From Candidatus Harrisonbacteria bacterium (lineage in GTDB: Bacteria; Patescibacteriota; Minisyncoccia; UBA6257; UBA11618), in the NCBI GenBank assembly GCA_023244865.1, contig JAHFLM010000039.1, positions 1-8,246 on the forward strand: a stretch of DNA of 8,246 bases. Direction: 5' to 3'. Within the stretch, counting starts at the first letter, position 1; each line of letters begins with the position of its first letter. Made by a program: the position numbers and the translations under genes. Shown here one piece after another: positions 1 through 4,530 of the stretch. The notes under the pieces are model-generated. The model saw nothing but the letters and a program-made list of their open reading frames with translations, did no database searches and had not been told where the DNA came from.

Positions 1-55
1 CTTTCCCCTTGGCCGGGCGGCGGCTAGCCAAACCGTCAAAAGAGGCTTCGTCCTC
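1..55 (+). other. GC-rich 3' end of an unidentified plus-strand transcription unit
   Basis: This stretch is much richer in G/C than the rest of the window, especially 11-29, and holds an 8-bp palindrome GGCTAGCC (22-29) and a small hairpin GAGG/CCTC (42-55). It lies directly before a strong plus-strand terminator, so it is probably the end of a gene or RNA whose body is outside the window. Two plus-strand frames stay open through it and one stops at 25-27 (TAG); none can be chosen. I could not match it to a known RNA. Confidence 0.35.
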
Positions 56-91
56 AAAATCACTTGCTGGAAACCAGCAAGTGATTTTTTT
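56..91 (+). terminator. Strong intrinsic terminator for a plus-strand transcript entering from the left
   Basis: AAAATCACTTGCTGG (56-70) and CCAGCAAGTGATTTT (74-88) form a perfect 15-bp stem closed by an AAA loop. On the plus strand the stem runs into seven T residues followed by ATTTT. It is therefore oriented to stop transcription coming from the left edge and faces the minus-strand operon end-to-end. The minus-strand flank is also A-rich on the stem side, so some bidirectional action is possible. Confidence 0.85.
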
Positions 92-112
92 ATTTTAAAA
101 TTTAGAAAAAAC

Positions 113-134
113 AAAAACCCCGGGTGGGGTTTTT
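113..134 (-). terminator. Intrinsic terminator ending the two-gene hypothetical operon
   Basis: AAAAACCCC (113-121) and GGGGTTTTT (126-134) form a perfect 9-bp stem around a 4-nt loop. On the minus strand it continues into GTTTTTTC, a suitable U-tract. It lies 16 nt past the stop of the 106-residue gene. The A/T flanks are symmetrical, so it may also work on the plus strand. Confidence 0.8.
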
Positions 135-149
135 AAGATTTTTTGAAAA

Positions 150-470
150 TTACTTACAAATGCGTTGTCTTTTAACCTTGGGCGATTTTTTCTGAATTGT
201 GGCGGGTCTTTTCTTTGGGGGGAGAAAACCTATTAGAAATTCATAGTCGAGTTCCTGGATGTTGATCGCTTGCATGACATTGCAATTGGAGCATGAGCCG
301 GAAGCCCAATAGCTTTTGCGATTTCTGATTTCCACATTGTCATTCACTCGCGACATAGCTGGATCTTCTAGCTCAACTAAACCAATTTCAAACATGAATT
401 TACATCTATGACATTCTTTTGTAAAAGTTTTATTTTTTCTTTCTACAAAATGCTCTATAACTTTTGCCAT
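150..470 (-). CDS. Hypothetical small protein with two CxxC pairs (probable zinc ribbon)
   Basis: The 106-residue protein carries two CxxC knuckles, C20-H-R-C23 and C60-S-N-C63, spaced as in four-Cys zinc-ribbon domains. The rest of the core is a mixed hydrophobic/charged segment. The last 20 residues form a strongly basic tail (PPKKRP, then Lys/Arg-rich to the end) that could contact nucleic acid. There is no signal peptide or membrane segment. I do not recognise a named family. Four Cys and a basic tail are compatible with a DNA- or RNA-associated role or a protein-interaction role, but this is inference. It is the second gene of an operon with the 126-residue protein, 18 nt apart, with a strong Shine-Dalgarno, and is followed by its own terminator (113-134). 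Confidence 0.75.
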   Translation of the reverse strand: MAKVIEHFVERKNKTFTKECHRCKFMFEIGLVELEDPAMSRVNDNVEIRNRKSYWASGSCSNCNVMQAINIQELDYEFLIGFLPPKKRPATIQKKSPKVKRQRICK

Positions 471-476
471 GAATCA

Positions 477-482
477 CTCCTT
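477..482 (-). promoter_or_regulatory. Strong Shine-Dalgarno AAGGAG before the 106-residue gene
   Basis: AAGGAG on the minus strand lies 6 nt before the ATG at 470, inside the 18-nt gap after the upstream stop. It fixes the start and supports the short gene as genuine, in contrast to the core genes in this window, which lack such sites. Confidence 0.75.
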
Positions 483-488
483 TTTTCT

Positions 489-869
489 TTAATCAACTCG
501 CGTGAGTGAGGTGATTTTGGGATTGAATGATAGAGCTAGAAAGCGATCGGCAGATTGAGTTTTATCCCATTCAAAAGTTATCTGCCGGTTCTCAACGTAT
601 CTACAAAATGGACGGTAACCGACAACTTTAGAGAAGGCTTCGATAAGCTCCGGAACCTCTACGAGCATGCTAACTATGAGGAATTCTTCGTAACACCAAG
701 TAACTCCAAAAGCTACATTAGAAGGGGTAACGCCAGCACAAAAAGAGGCTTTGACTGACAAAGGATCGATTACTACTCCGGGCAAGTCACCTTGTTCTTC
801 GAGGTCTTTCATAATGCTGTGCCAAAGCCATCTATCTACACCATGACTACTATCAATTGTTTCTGGCAT
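489..869 (-). CDS. Hypothetical protein, 126 residues
   Basis: I do not recognise this family. The product appears soluble and of mixed alpha/beta character, with no signal peptide and no membrane helix. Its centre carries a hydrophobic stretch (EEFLIVSMLVEVPELI, about residues 61-76). There are three Cys (C44, C59, C89) without a paired CxxC motif. Several Trp residues lie near the N-terminus and middle (WLW at 14-16, W58). Support for a real gene comes from context: a good promoter upstream (942-971), GGAG 9 nt before the ATG, a normal TAA stop, and a second gene starting 18 nt downstream with a strong Shine-Dalgarno. It is the first gene of a short two-gene operon. Function cannot be inferred. 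Confidence 0.7.
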   Translation of the reverse strand: MPETIDSSHGVDRWLWHSIMKDLEEQGDLPGVVIDPLSVKASFCAGVTPSNVAFGVTWCYEEFLIVSMLVEVPELIEAFSKVVGYRPFCRYVENRQITFEWDKTQSADRFLALSFNPKITSLTRVD

Positions 870-941
870 ATGGATTTACTCCGCTTTTCAAGGGACGAGG
901 ATTTGATAACAACGCTCAGAATGAGAATTGTTGACCGGATA

Positions 942-971
942 TTTATACCATGATTTTTGTGTTTAGGTCAA
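942..971 (-). promoter_or_regulatory. Sigma70-type promoter for the two-gene unit 869-150
   Basis: On the minus strand TTGACC (971-966) is followed after 18 nt by TATAAA (947-942). These are 5 of 6 matches to the -35 consensus and 5 of 6 to the -10. It begins 8 nt after the upstream terminator, so the next genes have their own transcription. The start would fall near 935, giving a leader of about 65 nt. A GGTCAA copy (936-931, minus strand) inverted relative to the -35 lies just past the -10 and could be an operator half-site or chance. Confidence 0.75.
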
Positions 972-978
972 TGTAATA

Positions 979-1002
979 AAAAACGACCGGGGGGTCGTTT
1001 TT
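979..1002 (-). terminator. Intrinsic terminator after the exonuclease gene
   Basis: AAAAACGACC (979-988) and GGTCGTTTTT (993-1002) form a perfect 10-bp stem around GGGG. On the minus strand the stem runs into six T residues (TTTTTTATT), which makes a classic Rho-independent terminator. It closes the rpsF-to-exonuclease gene run. Confidence 0.9.
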
Positions 1003-1011
1003 AATTATAAG

Positions 1012-1551
1012 TTACAAAGCCATGAGTCTCTTTAACACTTCTAATTCGCACATAGCCCCATTAATAGCTCGATGAGGTGATGGCTCTTTTGGAATGCCAA
1101 AATGGTCGCATAAGGCCCACATATTTAATTTGTCTAAACCAGGCATTGAAGATTTTTTAGCCCAGGCTAGAGAAAAAAGGTCTAGTCTGTGATAATCCAT
1201 TAGATTCGGAACTCCGGTTTTTGCAAAGGCTTCATCAACAAAGCCATAGTCAAAAGTGACGTTATGAGAAACGAAAATTGCTCCCTCAGTCAGCTTAGAA
1301 TAGAGCTTCATTACAGAATCGAGGTCGTCAGCCTCTCGCCAATCAGCTTCGTTGTAACCATTGATGGCAACGGATTCAGGATCAAAAACCTCGGGGAGTT
1401 TTGGCTTAACCTTAAAATCCATGAGATGAATTAGCTCTAAGGTCTTAGGGTCAATAAGAAGTAGTGCGAAATCCACAATATCATAAATTCTAAAGTTTAA
1501 ACCCAATGTTTCAACATCAGTGATAGCCCAAGGCCTATCGAACATATCCAT
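1012..1551 (-). CDS. DnaQ-like (DEDDh-type) 3'-5' exonuclease with altered last catalytic residue
   Basis: The protein has the RNase H-like exonuclease fold of the DnaQ / DNA polymerase III epsilon superfamily. From the ATG at 1551 it has 179 residues; an in-frame ATG at 1584 would add 11. Counted from that longer start, motif ExoI is D23-V-E25-T with the usual following Gly, ExoII is H107-N-x2-F-D112, and ExoIII begins with H171 in PHRAINGA. The final metal-binding Asp, expected five residues after that His, is Gly176, so the DEDDh set is incomplete. No other domain is present, so it is a stand-alone exonuclease-like protein rather than a polymerase. It follows nfo closely, consistent with a repair role, and ends 9 nt before a strong terminator. 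Substrate cannot be read from the sequence. It may be inactive, unusual in mechanism, or affected by a sequence error. Confidence 0.85.
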   Translation of the reverse strand: MDMFDRPWAITDVETLGLNFRIYDIVDFALLLIDPKTLELIHLMDFKVKPKLPEVFDPESVAINGYNEADWREADDLDSVMKLYSKLTEGAIFVSHNVTFDYGFVDEAFAKTGVPNLMDYHRLDLFSLAWAKKSSMPGLDKLNMWALCDHFGIPKEPSPHRAINGAMCELEVLKRLMAL

Positions 1552-1560
1552 TTTGCTAAT

Positions 1561-1566
1561 CTCCTT
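1561..1566 (-). promoter_or_regulatory. Shine-Dalgarno AAGGAG deciding the exonuclease start
   Basis: AAGGAG on the minus strand lies 9 nt before the ATG at 1551. The longer in-frame ATG at 1584 has no such site in front of it. This is one of the few strong ribosome-binding sites in the window and favours the shorter protein. Confidence 0.65.
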
Positions 1567-1605
1567 AATTGAGGTGCTTTTCATAAGATATAGATTATTT
1601 TTGGT

Positions 1606-2472
1606 TTAGTAAAGGGCTTTGAGACGGTCGATGTTTATTTTATCTGGGCCCATACCATCTAGACCGGGGGTTTCTAGGAGCCATGGGATGCTTGCGAAAA
1701 GTTTGTTATTGGCTAGGTTTTGGAAGGCACCTTTGGGGAGAAAGCCGTCGCCGATGTTTTCGTGTTTGTCGTGGTGAGAATTAAAAATGGTTTTAGAGTC
1801 ATTCACGTGAAGTGAGACTAACTTATCTTTGCCGAGGATTTTAATAATCTTTTTTTCTAGGGCAGCTAATTCTTCTTTGGAATATTTTTCAATGAGGCCG
1901 GATTCGAAAGAGTGAGCGGTGTCGAGACAAACTTTTAATTGGGGGTGATTAATCGCCGAAACCATCTCCCCTATTTCTTCGATCGTCACGCCGAGCTTGG
2001 CGCCACCACCTGCAGAATTTTCCATGATGAGCCAGGGGGACGAGATACCGTCGCTACGCTCCGGTATGACATGGTTGAGGATTTTGAGGCAGCCTTCGAC
2101 TACGTGTTTTTTGGCGATACCAGGATCGGAATCTTTACCGGAGCCGATGTGGAAAATTAAACCTTTGGCACCGATTAAATTAGCGATCTCTAAATGGGTG
2201 GAAAGATTTTTAATGGATTTATCTCGAATGAGCTTGTCGGGACTAGCTAAGTTGGGGAGATAAGCGGCATGGAGAAAAACTTGGTCGATATTTAAACGCT
2301 TCGCTAACTCCTTAAATAAAATAATATCTTCTTCTTTAGGAAGGCTAGCTTGCCAAGTGCGCGGGGAGGCGCCGAAAATCTGGAGGGCATTACCACCGAT
2401 TTCTTCTAATTTTTCTAAGGCTTTGTGGAGACCGCCAGCAGTCGAAAGGTGGGCGCCGAGATAGGGTTTCAT
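1606..2472 (-). CDS. nfo: Endonuclease IV (AP endonuclease)
   Basis: This DNA-repair enzyme cuts the backbone 5' to abasic sites during base-excision repair. The 288 residues form the usual TIM-barrel phosphodiesterase. All nine residues that bind the three-zinc cluster in E. coli Nfo have counterparts: H68, H108, E151, D184, H187, H222, D235, H237 and E267. Family blocks are clear: GAHLSTAGGL, MENSAGGGAKLG, CLDTAHSFESG, LHVNDSK, ENIGDG and LLETPG. I chose the ATG at 2472 because it gives the standard N-terminus. The frame stays open to an ATG at 2658, but that stretch of 62 codons is repeat DNA. No Shine-Dalgarno is seen, since a repeat occupies the space. Residues 134-147 are encoded by a repeat-like insertion. 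The stop lies 54 nt before the exonuclease start, suggesting one transcript. Confidence 0.97.
   Translation of the reverse strand: MKPYLGAHLSTAGGLHKALEKLEEIGGNALQIFGASPRTWQASLPKEEDIILFKELAKRLNIDQVFLHAAYLPNLASPDKLIRDKSIKNLSTHLEIANLIGAKGLIFHIGSGKDSDPGIAKKHVVEGCLKILNHVIPERSDGISSPWLIMENSAGGGAKLGVTIEEIGEMVSAINHPQLKVCLDTAHSFESGLIEKYSKEELAALEKKIIKILGKDKLVSLHVNDSKTIFNSHHDKHENIGDGFLPKGAFQNLANNKLFASIPWLLETPGLDGMGPDKINIDRLKALY
2042..2070. repeat. In-frame palindromic repeat inside nfo
   Basis: On the minus strand the element begins GTCATACCGGAGCG and ends CGGTATCTC, with perfect 6-bp inverted ends (ATACCG at 2045-2050, CGGTAT at 2062-2067) around an 11-nt loop. Its outline (GTCAT, GAGCG, paired ends, ATCT) matches the intergenic element at 2479-2511, and it lies in the same orientation. 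It encodes VIPERSDGIS, a string I also recall from dispersed repeats. It sits between zinc ligands H108 and E151, where the spacing is 7 residues longer than in E. coli Nfo. Confidence 0.65.
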
Positions 2473-2478
2473 TAATAT

Positions 2479-2511
2479 AGATTGCCATGTAGCCTCGCTC
2501 CTCGCAATGAC
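2479..2511. repeat. Intergenic repeat of the VIARSEATWQS type, directly upstream of nfo
   Basis: On the minus strand this 33-bp element runs from GTCATTGCGAGGAGCGAG to GGCAATCT. It has inverted ends (ATTGC at 2481-2485, GCAAT at 2504-2508) and would read VIARSEATWQS if translated. I recognise that string as a frequent false peptide from dispersed intergenic repeats in CPR and some other bacteria; this is from memory, not a search. It ends only 6 nt before the nfo ATG, where a ribosome-binding site would normally sit. Confidence 0.75.
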
Positions 2512-2556
2512 GGAGGAATTGGAACGATAGTATTTATATTGAACTGGATCACGCAT

Positions 2557-2591
2557 CCCTCCTTCGCATAAAGCTACGGCAGGGCAAAGCA
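2557..2591. repeat. Dispersed repeat unit, copy B
   Basis: This second, more degenerate copy (35 bp) of the unit at 2624-2657 is in the same orientation and separated from it by the 7-bp-stem hairpin. The differences include apparent transitions within the hairpin (GCTTCACGC versus GCTTTATGC on the minus strand). It appears to be an older or independently drifted copy. Confidence 0.65.
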
Positions 2592-2594
2592 TTT

Positions 2595-2612
2595 CCGACC
2601 GAGTACGGTCGG
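2595..2612. repeat. Perfect 7-bp stem hairpin between repeat copies A and B
   Basis: CCGACCG (2595-2601) and CGGTCGG (2606-2612) form a perfect 7-bp stem around the loop AGTA. There is no following T-run on either strand, so it is not an intrinsic terminator. It lies exactly between repeat copies A and B and is probably part of the same composite repeat. Confidence 0.65.
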
Positions 2613-2623
2613 GTGCGGGATGA

Positions 2624-2657
2624 CCCTGCTTCGCGTGAAGCTTCGCGGGGCACAGCA
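2624..2657. repeat. Dispersed repeat unit, copy A
   Basis: Copy A (34 bp) aligns with copy B at 2557-2591 with about 28 of 35 positions identical and one gap. The shared blocks are CCCT, CTTCGC, AAGCT, GGGCA and AGCA. Each copy contains a small GCTTC/GAAGC-type hairpin and G/C-rich ends (CCCT... AGGG or CGGGG) that can pair. It lies between the PAP2 gene and nfo and resembles the short hairpin repeats often seen between genes in CPR genomes. Confidence 0.65.
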
Positions 2658-2665
2658 AGCGGGGG

Positions 2666-3190
2666 TTAATTGTATTTGAAGAATTTTTCTAGGGTGAAGA
2701 CGGTGACTAGGGAAATTATGGCACCTAATAAAATATCGAAAGGCCAGTGGTTGCCACTGATAACTCGGGCGATACAGGCTAAAATTGATAAGACTAAAAA
2801 TAAATTAAAATCTTTTTTGCTGAAATAGTAGAGACTGCCAACTAGAGTGAAAAGAAAGAGGGCGTGACCTGAGGGGGTCGCTGGAGTGAAGTTGTCAGCA
2901 ACCACTGGGGTGAAATTTAATAAAACGTGGGGGCGGAGAACAGGATAAAAATAATGGATGGCGCCGCCGATGGCGACCCAGCTAACGAGTAGAGTTAAAG
3001 CCCAAAAAACGACTTGCCAAAGAAAAAGTTTTTTAGACTGAGAGGTTTTGTAAATTATTACTAAAAACCAAACAAAAAGGATGACGGGGAGAAATTTAGC
3101 AAAGAAAATAATCACCCAGTCCCCGAGCCAGTAAATACCAGAGAGCTTGTGAAGCCAACCAAAAACTAATTGGTTTAAGCCTTGGTTCAT
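2666..3190 (-). CDS. PAP2-family membrane phosphatase (possible undecaprenyl-pyrophosphate or lipid-phosphate phosphatase)
   Basis: This is an integral membrane protein of 174 residues with about five hydrophobic helices (roughly 25-47, 56-80, 108-123, 129-142 and 152-168). The PAP2 motifs are recognisable: RP at 86-87 in motif 1, PSGH at 106-109 in motif 2, and R142-x5-H148-x3-D152 (ARVISGNHWPFD) in motif 3. R86, H109, R142, H148 and D152 therefore retain the catalytic set. The motif 1 Lys expected seven residues before R86 is replaced by His79. Family members dephosphorylate lipid phosphates such as undecaprenyl pyrophosphate or phosphatidylglycerol phosphate; the sequence does not show which. 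The ATG is 7 nt after the rpsR stop, so the gene probably rides on the ribosomal-protein transcript. No strong Shine-Dalgarno is seen. Confidence 0.9.
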   Translation of the reverse strand: MNQGLNQLVFGWLHKLSGIYWLGDWVIIFFAKFLPVILFVWFLVIIYKTSQSKKLFLWQVVFWALTLLVSWVAIGGAIHYFYPVLRPHVLLNFTPVVADNFTPATPSGHALFLFTLVGSLYYFSKKDFNLFLVLSILACIARVISGNHWPFDILLGAIISLVTVFTLEKFFKYN

Positions 3191-3197
3191 ATAAGGA

Positions 3198-3407
3198 TTA
3201 TTGTCTCACGAAAGGCAAAAGACCCAAAATTCTACCACGCTTTAACGCGGCTGAAAGTAAACGTTGATGCTTAGCGCAAATGCCGGTGTATTTAGGATCA
3301 ATGATCTTAGCTTGACCGGACATAAAACGACGCAACATTTCGGTGTCTTTATAATCTATTTCGCTTAAATTTTGTGAACAGAAGTAGCACTGTTTTTTAT
3401 TGAACAT
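3198..3407 (-). CDS. rpsR: Small ribosomal subunit protein bS18
   Basis: S18 is a 30S platform protein and the partner of S6. The 69-residue product has the family hallmarks: a zinc-binding-type set of C7, C10 (CYFC), C44 and H47 (CAKHQ), the IDYKD and LLRRFM-like blocks, and the C-terminal RGRILGLLPFV. I chose the ATG at 3407 because it gives the normal S18 N-terminus (MFNKKQCYF) and lies 4 nt after the ssb stop. An in-frame ATG at 3443 would add 12 residues overlapping ssb and is less likely. The ssb-rpsR junction reads TAA-AAAT-ATG, identical to the rpoB-rpoC junction. No Shine-Dalgarno is apparent. Confidence 0.97.
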   Translation of the reverse strand: MFNKKQCYFCSQNLSEIDYKDTEMLRRFMSGQAKIIDPKYTGICAKHQRLLSAALKRGRILGLLPFVRQ

Positions 3408-3411
3408 ATTT

Positions 3412-3915
3412 TTAAAATGGAAGATCTTCTTTACCGATACCATCGACTTCGAATTCGCCAGAGAAATTATCCTCTACGTTGATAGTAGGGATTTCGGCGG
3501 CAGATTCTTTAACAGTTTGGTCCATTGAAGGAGCTGTGAAGCTGCTAGTCACTTGTGAGTGAGGGTCGGTGGCAGCACCGGCACCGAAAGGCCTTGGACC
3601 GAACTGAACATTTTCGCAAATAATCTCGGTGGTCTTTCTCTTATTACCCTCTTTATCATCCCAAGAACGAGTTTGGATACGGCCCTCAATCATCGCCATG
3701 GCACCCTTAGTTAAAAAGCGACTGGATGATTCGGCTTGCTTACCCCAAACTACGATGTTGTGGAATTCGGTTTCCTCTTTTTTGCCAGCAACTTTATCAA
3801 ACCAAACACGATTAGTGGCTAGAGAAAAAGTGGCGACTTGAGTGCCGGATGGAGTAGAGCGAAGAATCGGAGCGGCGGTCAACCTACCAATAAGAAAAAC
3901 TCTGTTGAGATTCAT
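3412..3915 (-). CDS. ssb: Single-stranded DNA-binding protein
   Basis: SSB coats single-stranded DNA during replication, repair and recombination, and recruits partner enzymes through its C-terminal tip. Residues 1 to about 108 form the OB-fold domain: it opens with MNLNRVFLIGRLTAAPILR, followed by ATFSLATNR, FHNIVVWGKQAE, and GAMAMIEGRIQTRSWDD. Next comes a flexible, low-complexity linker of about 50 residues. The protein ends in an acidic tip, EDLPF, equivalent to the canonical DDIPF partner-binding motif. The length of 167 residues is normal. The gene sits between rpsF and rpsR as in most bacteria, 2 nt after rpsF and 4 nt before rpsR. No strong Shine-Dalgarno precedes it, so it is probably translated by coupling to rpsF. 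Confidence 0.98.
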   Translation of the reverse strand: MNLNRVFLIGRLTAAPILRSTPSGTQVATFSLATNRVWFDKVAGKKEETEFHNIVVWGKQAESSSRFLTKGAMAMIEGRIQTRSWDDKEGNKRKTTEIICENVQFGPRPFGAGAATDPHSQVTSSFTAPSMDQTVKESAAEIPTINVEDNFSGEFEVDGIGKEDLPF

Positions 3916-3917
3916 AA

Positions 3918-4409
3918 TTATTTAGTGGATTCCGCGGTTTCGGTGGTGGCTTCTAATTTTTCTAATTCTTTAGAAAGATCGGTGTTGCTAGAAATTTCTG
4001 GCTTAACGATTTTAGGAGCAACGTCGGTTGACTTAACTTCTGCCATCTCTCGAGGTTCGCGAGGAGCATCGGAGTATTCTCTCATTGGCTTACGGTTAAT
4101 GACAGCCTTTTTAATTGGCGGAGTAATAGTTAAGCTTCTTAGAACTTCGGGCATGAAACGCATCGCAGCGCTTAAAATTTTAGTATTAGCTGGTGCCATT
4201 TTCAAGATCAAGCTCAACAAAAAAGCGGAGCGATGCTTCTTGATTGGATAAGCTAATTCTACGGCCTTAATTTCTTTATTCACTACTTCGATACCGCCGT
4301 TTTCGGCGATAGCGGAGACAGCTTTAAGTACGGCATCAACGCCAATTTCTTCGGCCAAGATCACCGAAAGTTCGTATTCCTTCTTATCTAATGTTTCTAA
4401 TTCTTCCAT
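3918..4409 (-). CDS. rpsF: Small ribosomal subunit protein bS6 with long C-terminal extension
   Basis: Protein S6 binds 16S rRNA in the 30S platform together with S18. The S6 fold covers about residues 10-100. It is recognised by the YELSVILAE opening strand, the central strand AYPIKKHRSAFLL typical of the family, and MRFMPEVLRSLTI at the end of the domain. The order rpsF-ssb-rpsR downstream is the classic bacterial arrangement and confirms the call. Residues about 105-163 form a charged, Pro/Glu/Lys/Thr-rich tail with no recognisable fold. At 163 residues the protein is clearly longer than E. coli S6 (about 130), whose own tail is shorter and acidic. The ATG has no convincing Shine-Dalgarno. 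The stop is 2 nt before ssb, which indicates co-transcription and probably coupled translation. Confidence 0.95.
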   Translation of the reverse strand: MEELETLDKKEYELSVILAEEIGVDAVLKAVSAIAENGGIEVVNKEIKAVELAYPIKKHRSAFLLSLILKMAPANTKILSAAMRFMPEVLRSLTITPPIKKAVINRKPMREYSDAPREPREMAEVKSTDVAPKIVKPEISSNTDLSKELEKLEATTETAESTK

Positions 4410-4421
4410 TTGTGTTCAAAT

Positions 4422-4450
4422 AAATTAACAGATTTTTGAGTAAAGATCAA
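4422..4450 (-). promoter_or_regulatory. Possible weak sigma70-type promoter for rpsF-ssb-rpsR
   Basis: On the minus strand TTGATC (4450-4445) is followed after 17 nt by TAATTT (4427-4422). The spacing is ideal but the -10 match is weak in an AT-rich region. If real, transcription would start about 6 nt before the rpsF ATG, giving a nearly leaderless mRNA. That would fit the absence of a Shine-Dalgarno sequence there. Readthrough from rpoC is the alternative. Confidence 0.3.
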
Positions 4451-4461
4451 GCGGGTAGGAT

Positions 4462-4530
4462 AAATTAAGAATTAAGGTTTAAGAATTAAGAAAATGAGGT
4501 TTATTTTATCTAATTCCTAATTCTTAATTT
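4462..4530. repeat. AT-rich inverted repeat between rpoC and rpsF
   Basis: The arm at 4462-4477 (AAATTAAGAATTAAGG) is the reverse complement of the arm at 4516-4530 except for one missing base, with 38 nt between them. Extra degenerate copies of the same AATTAAG unit flank it (4478-4490 and 4531-4542). The structure is almost entirely A/T and is not followed by a clear T-run, so it does not look like a standard intrinsic terminator. It may slow polymerase, act as an mRNA processing or decay boundary, or simply be a degenerate repeat. Confidence 0.6.

Noticed and set aside
555..758. Plus-strand open frame opposite the 126-residue hypothetical gene
   Set aside because: It has no promoter or Shine-Dalgarno, whereas the minus-strand gene has both and sits in an operon.
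1552..1584. Longer exonuclease start at 1584
   Set aside because: It has no ribosome-binding site, while AAGGAG lies 9 nt before the ATG at 1551. It cannot be fully excluded and is noted in the gene entry.
1939..2263. Plus-strand open frames opposite nfo
   Set aside because: They overlap the zinc-ligand-encoding part of nfo and have no recognisable motif or ribosome-binding site.
2557..2657. CRISPR array in the repeat-rich spacer
   Set aside because: There are only two degenerate units, no regular unique spacers and no cas genes.
2473..2658. Extended N-terminus of endonuclease IV starting at 2658 (62 extra codons)
   Set aside because: The extension reads through tandem repeats and a VIARSEATWQS-type element and has no match to the Nfo family, whose N-terminus begins at the ATG at 2472.
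3408..3443. Longer S18 start at 3443, overlapping ssb
   Set aside because: The normal S18 N-terminus starts at 3407, directly after the ssb stop; the extra 12 residues are just the ssb end read in another frame.
3629..4251. Plus-strand open frames opposite ssb and rpsF
   Set aside because: They are shadows of two clearly identified genes, with no independent support.
4462..4530. Inverted repeat after rpoC as an intrinsic terminator
   Set aside because: The stem is almost all A/T, has a 38-nt loop and no following T-run, so it does not meet the pattern.
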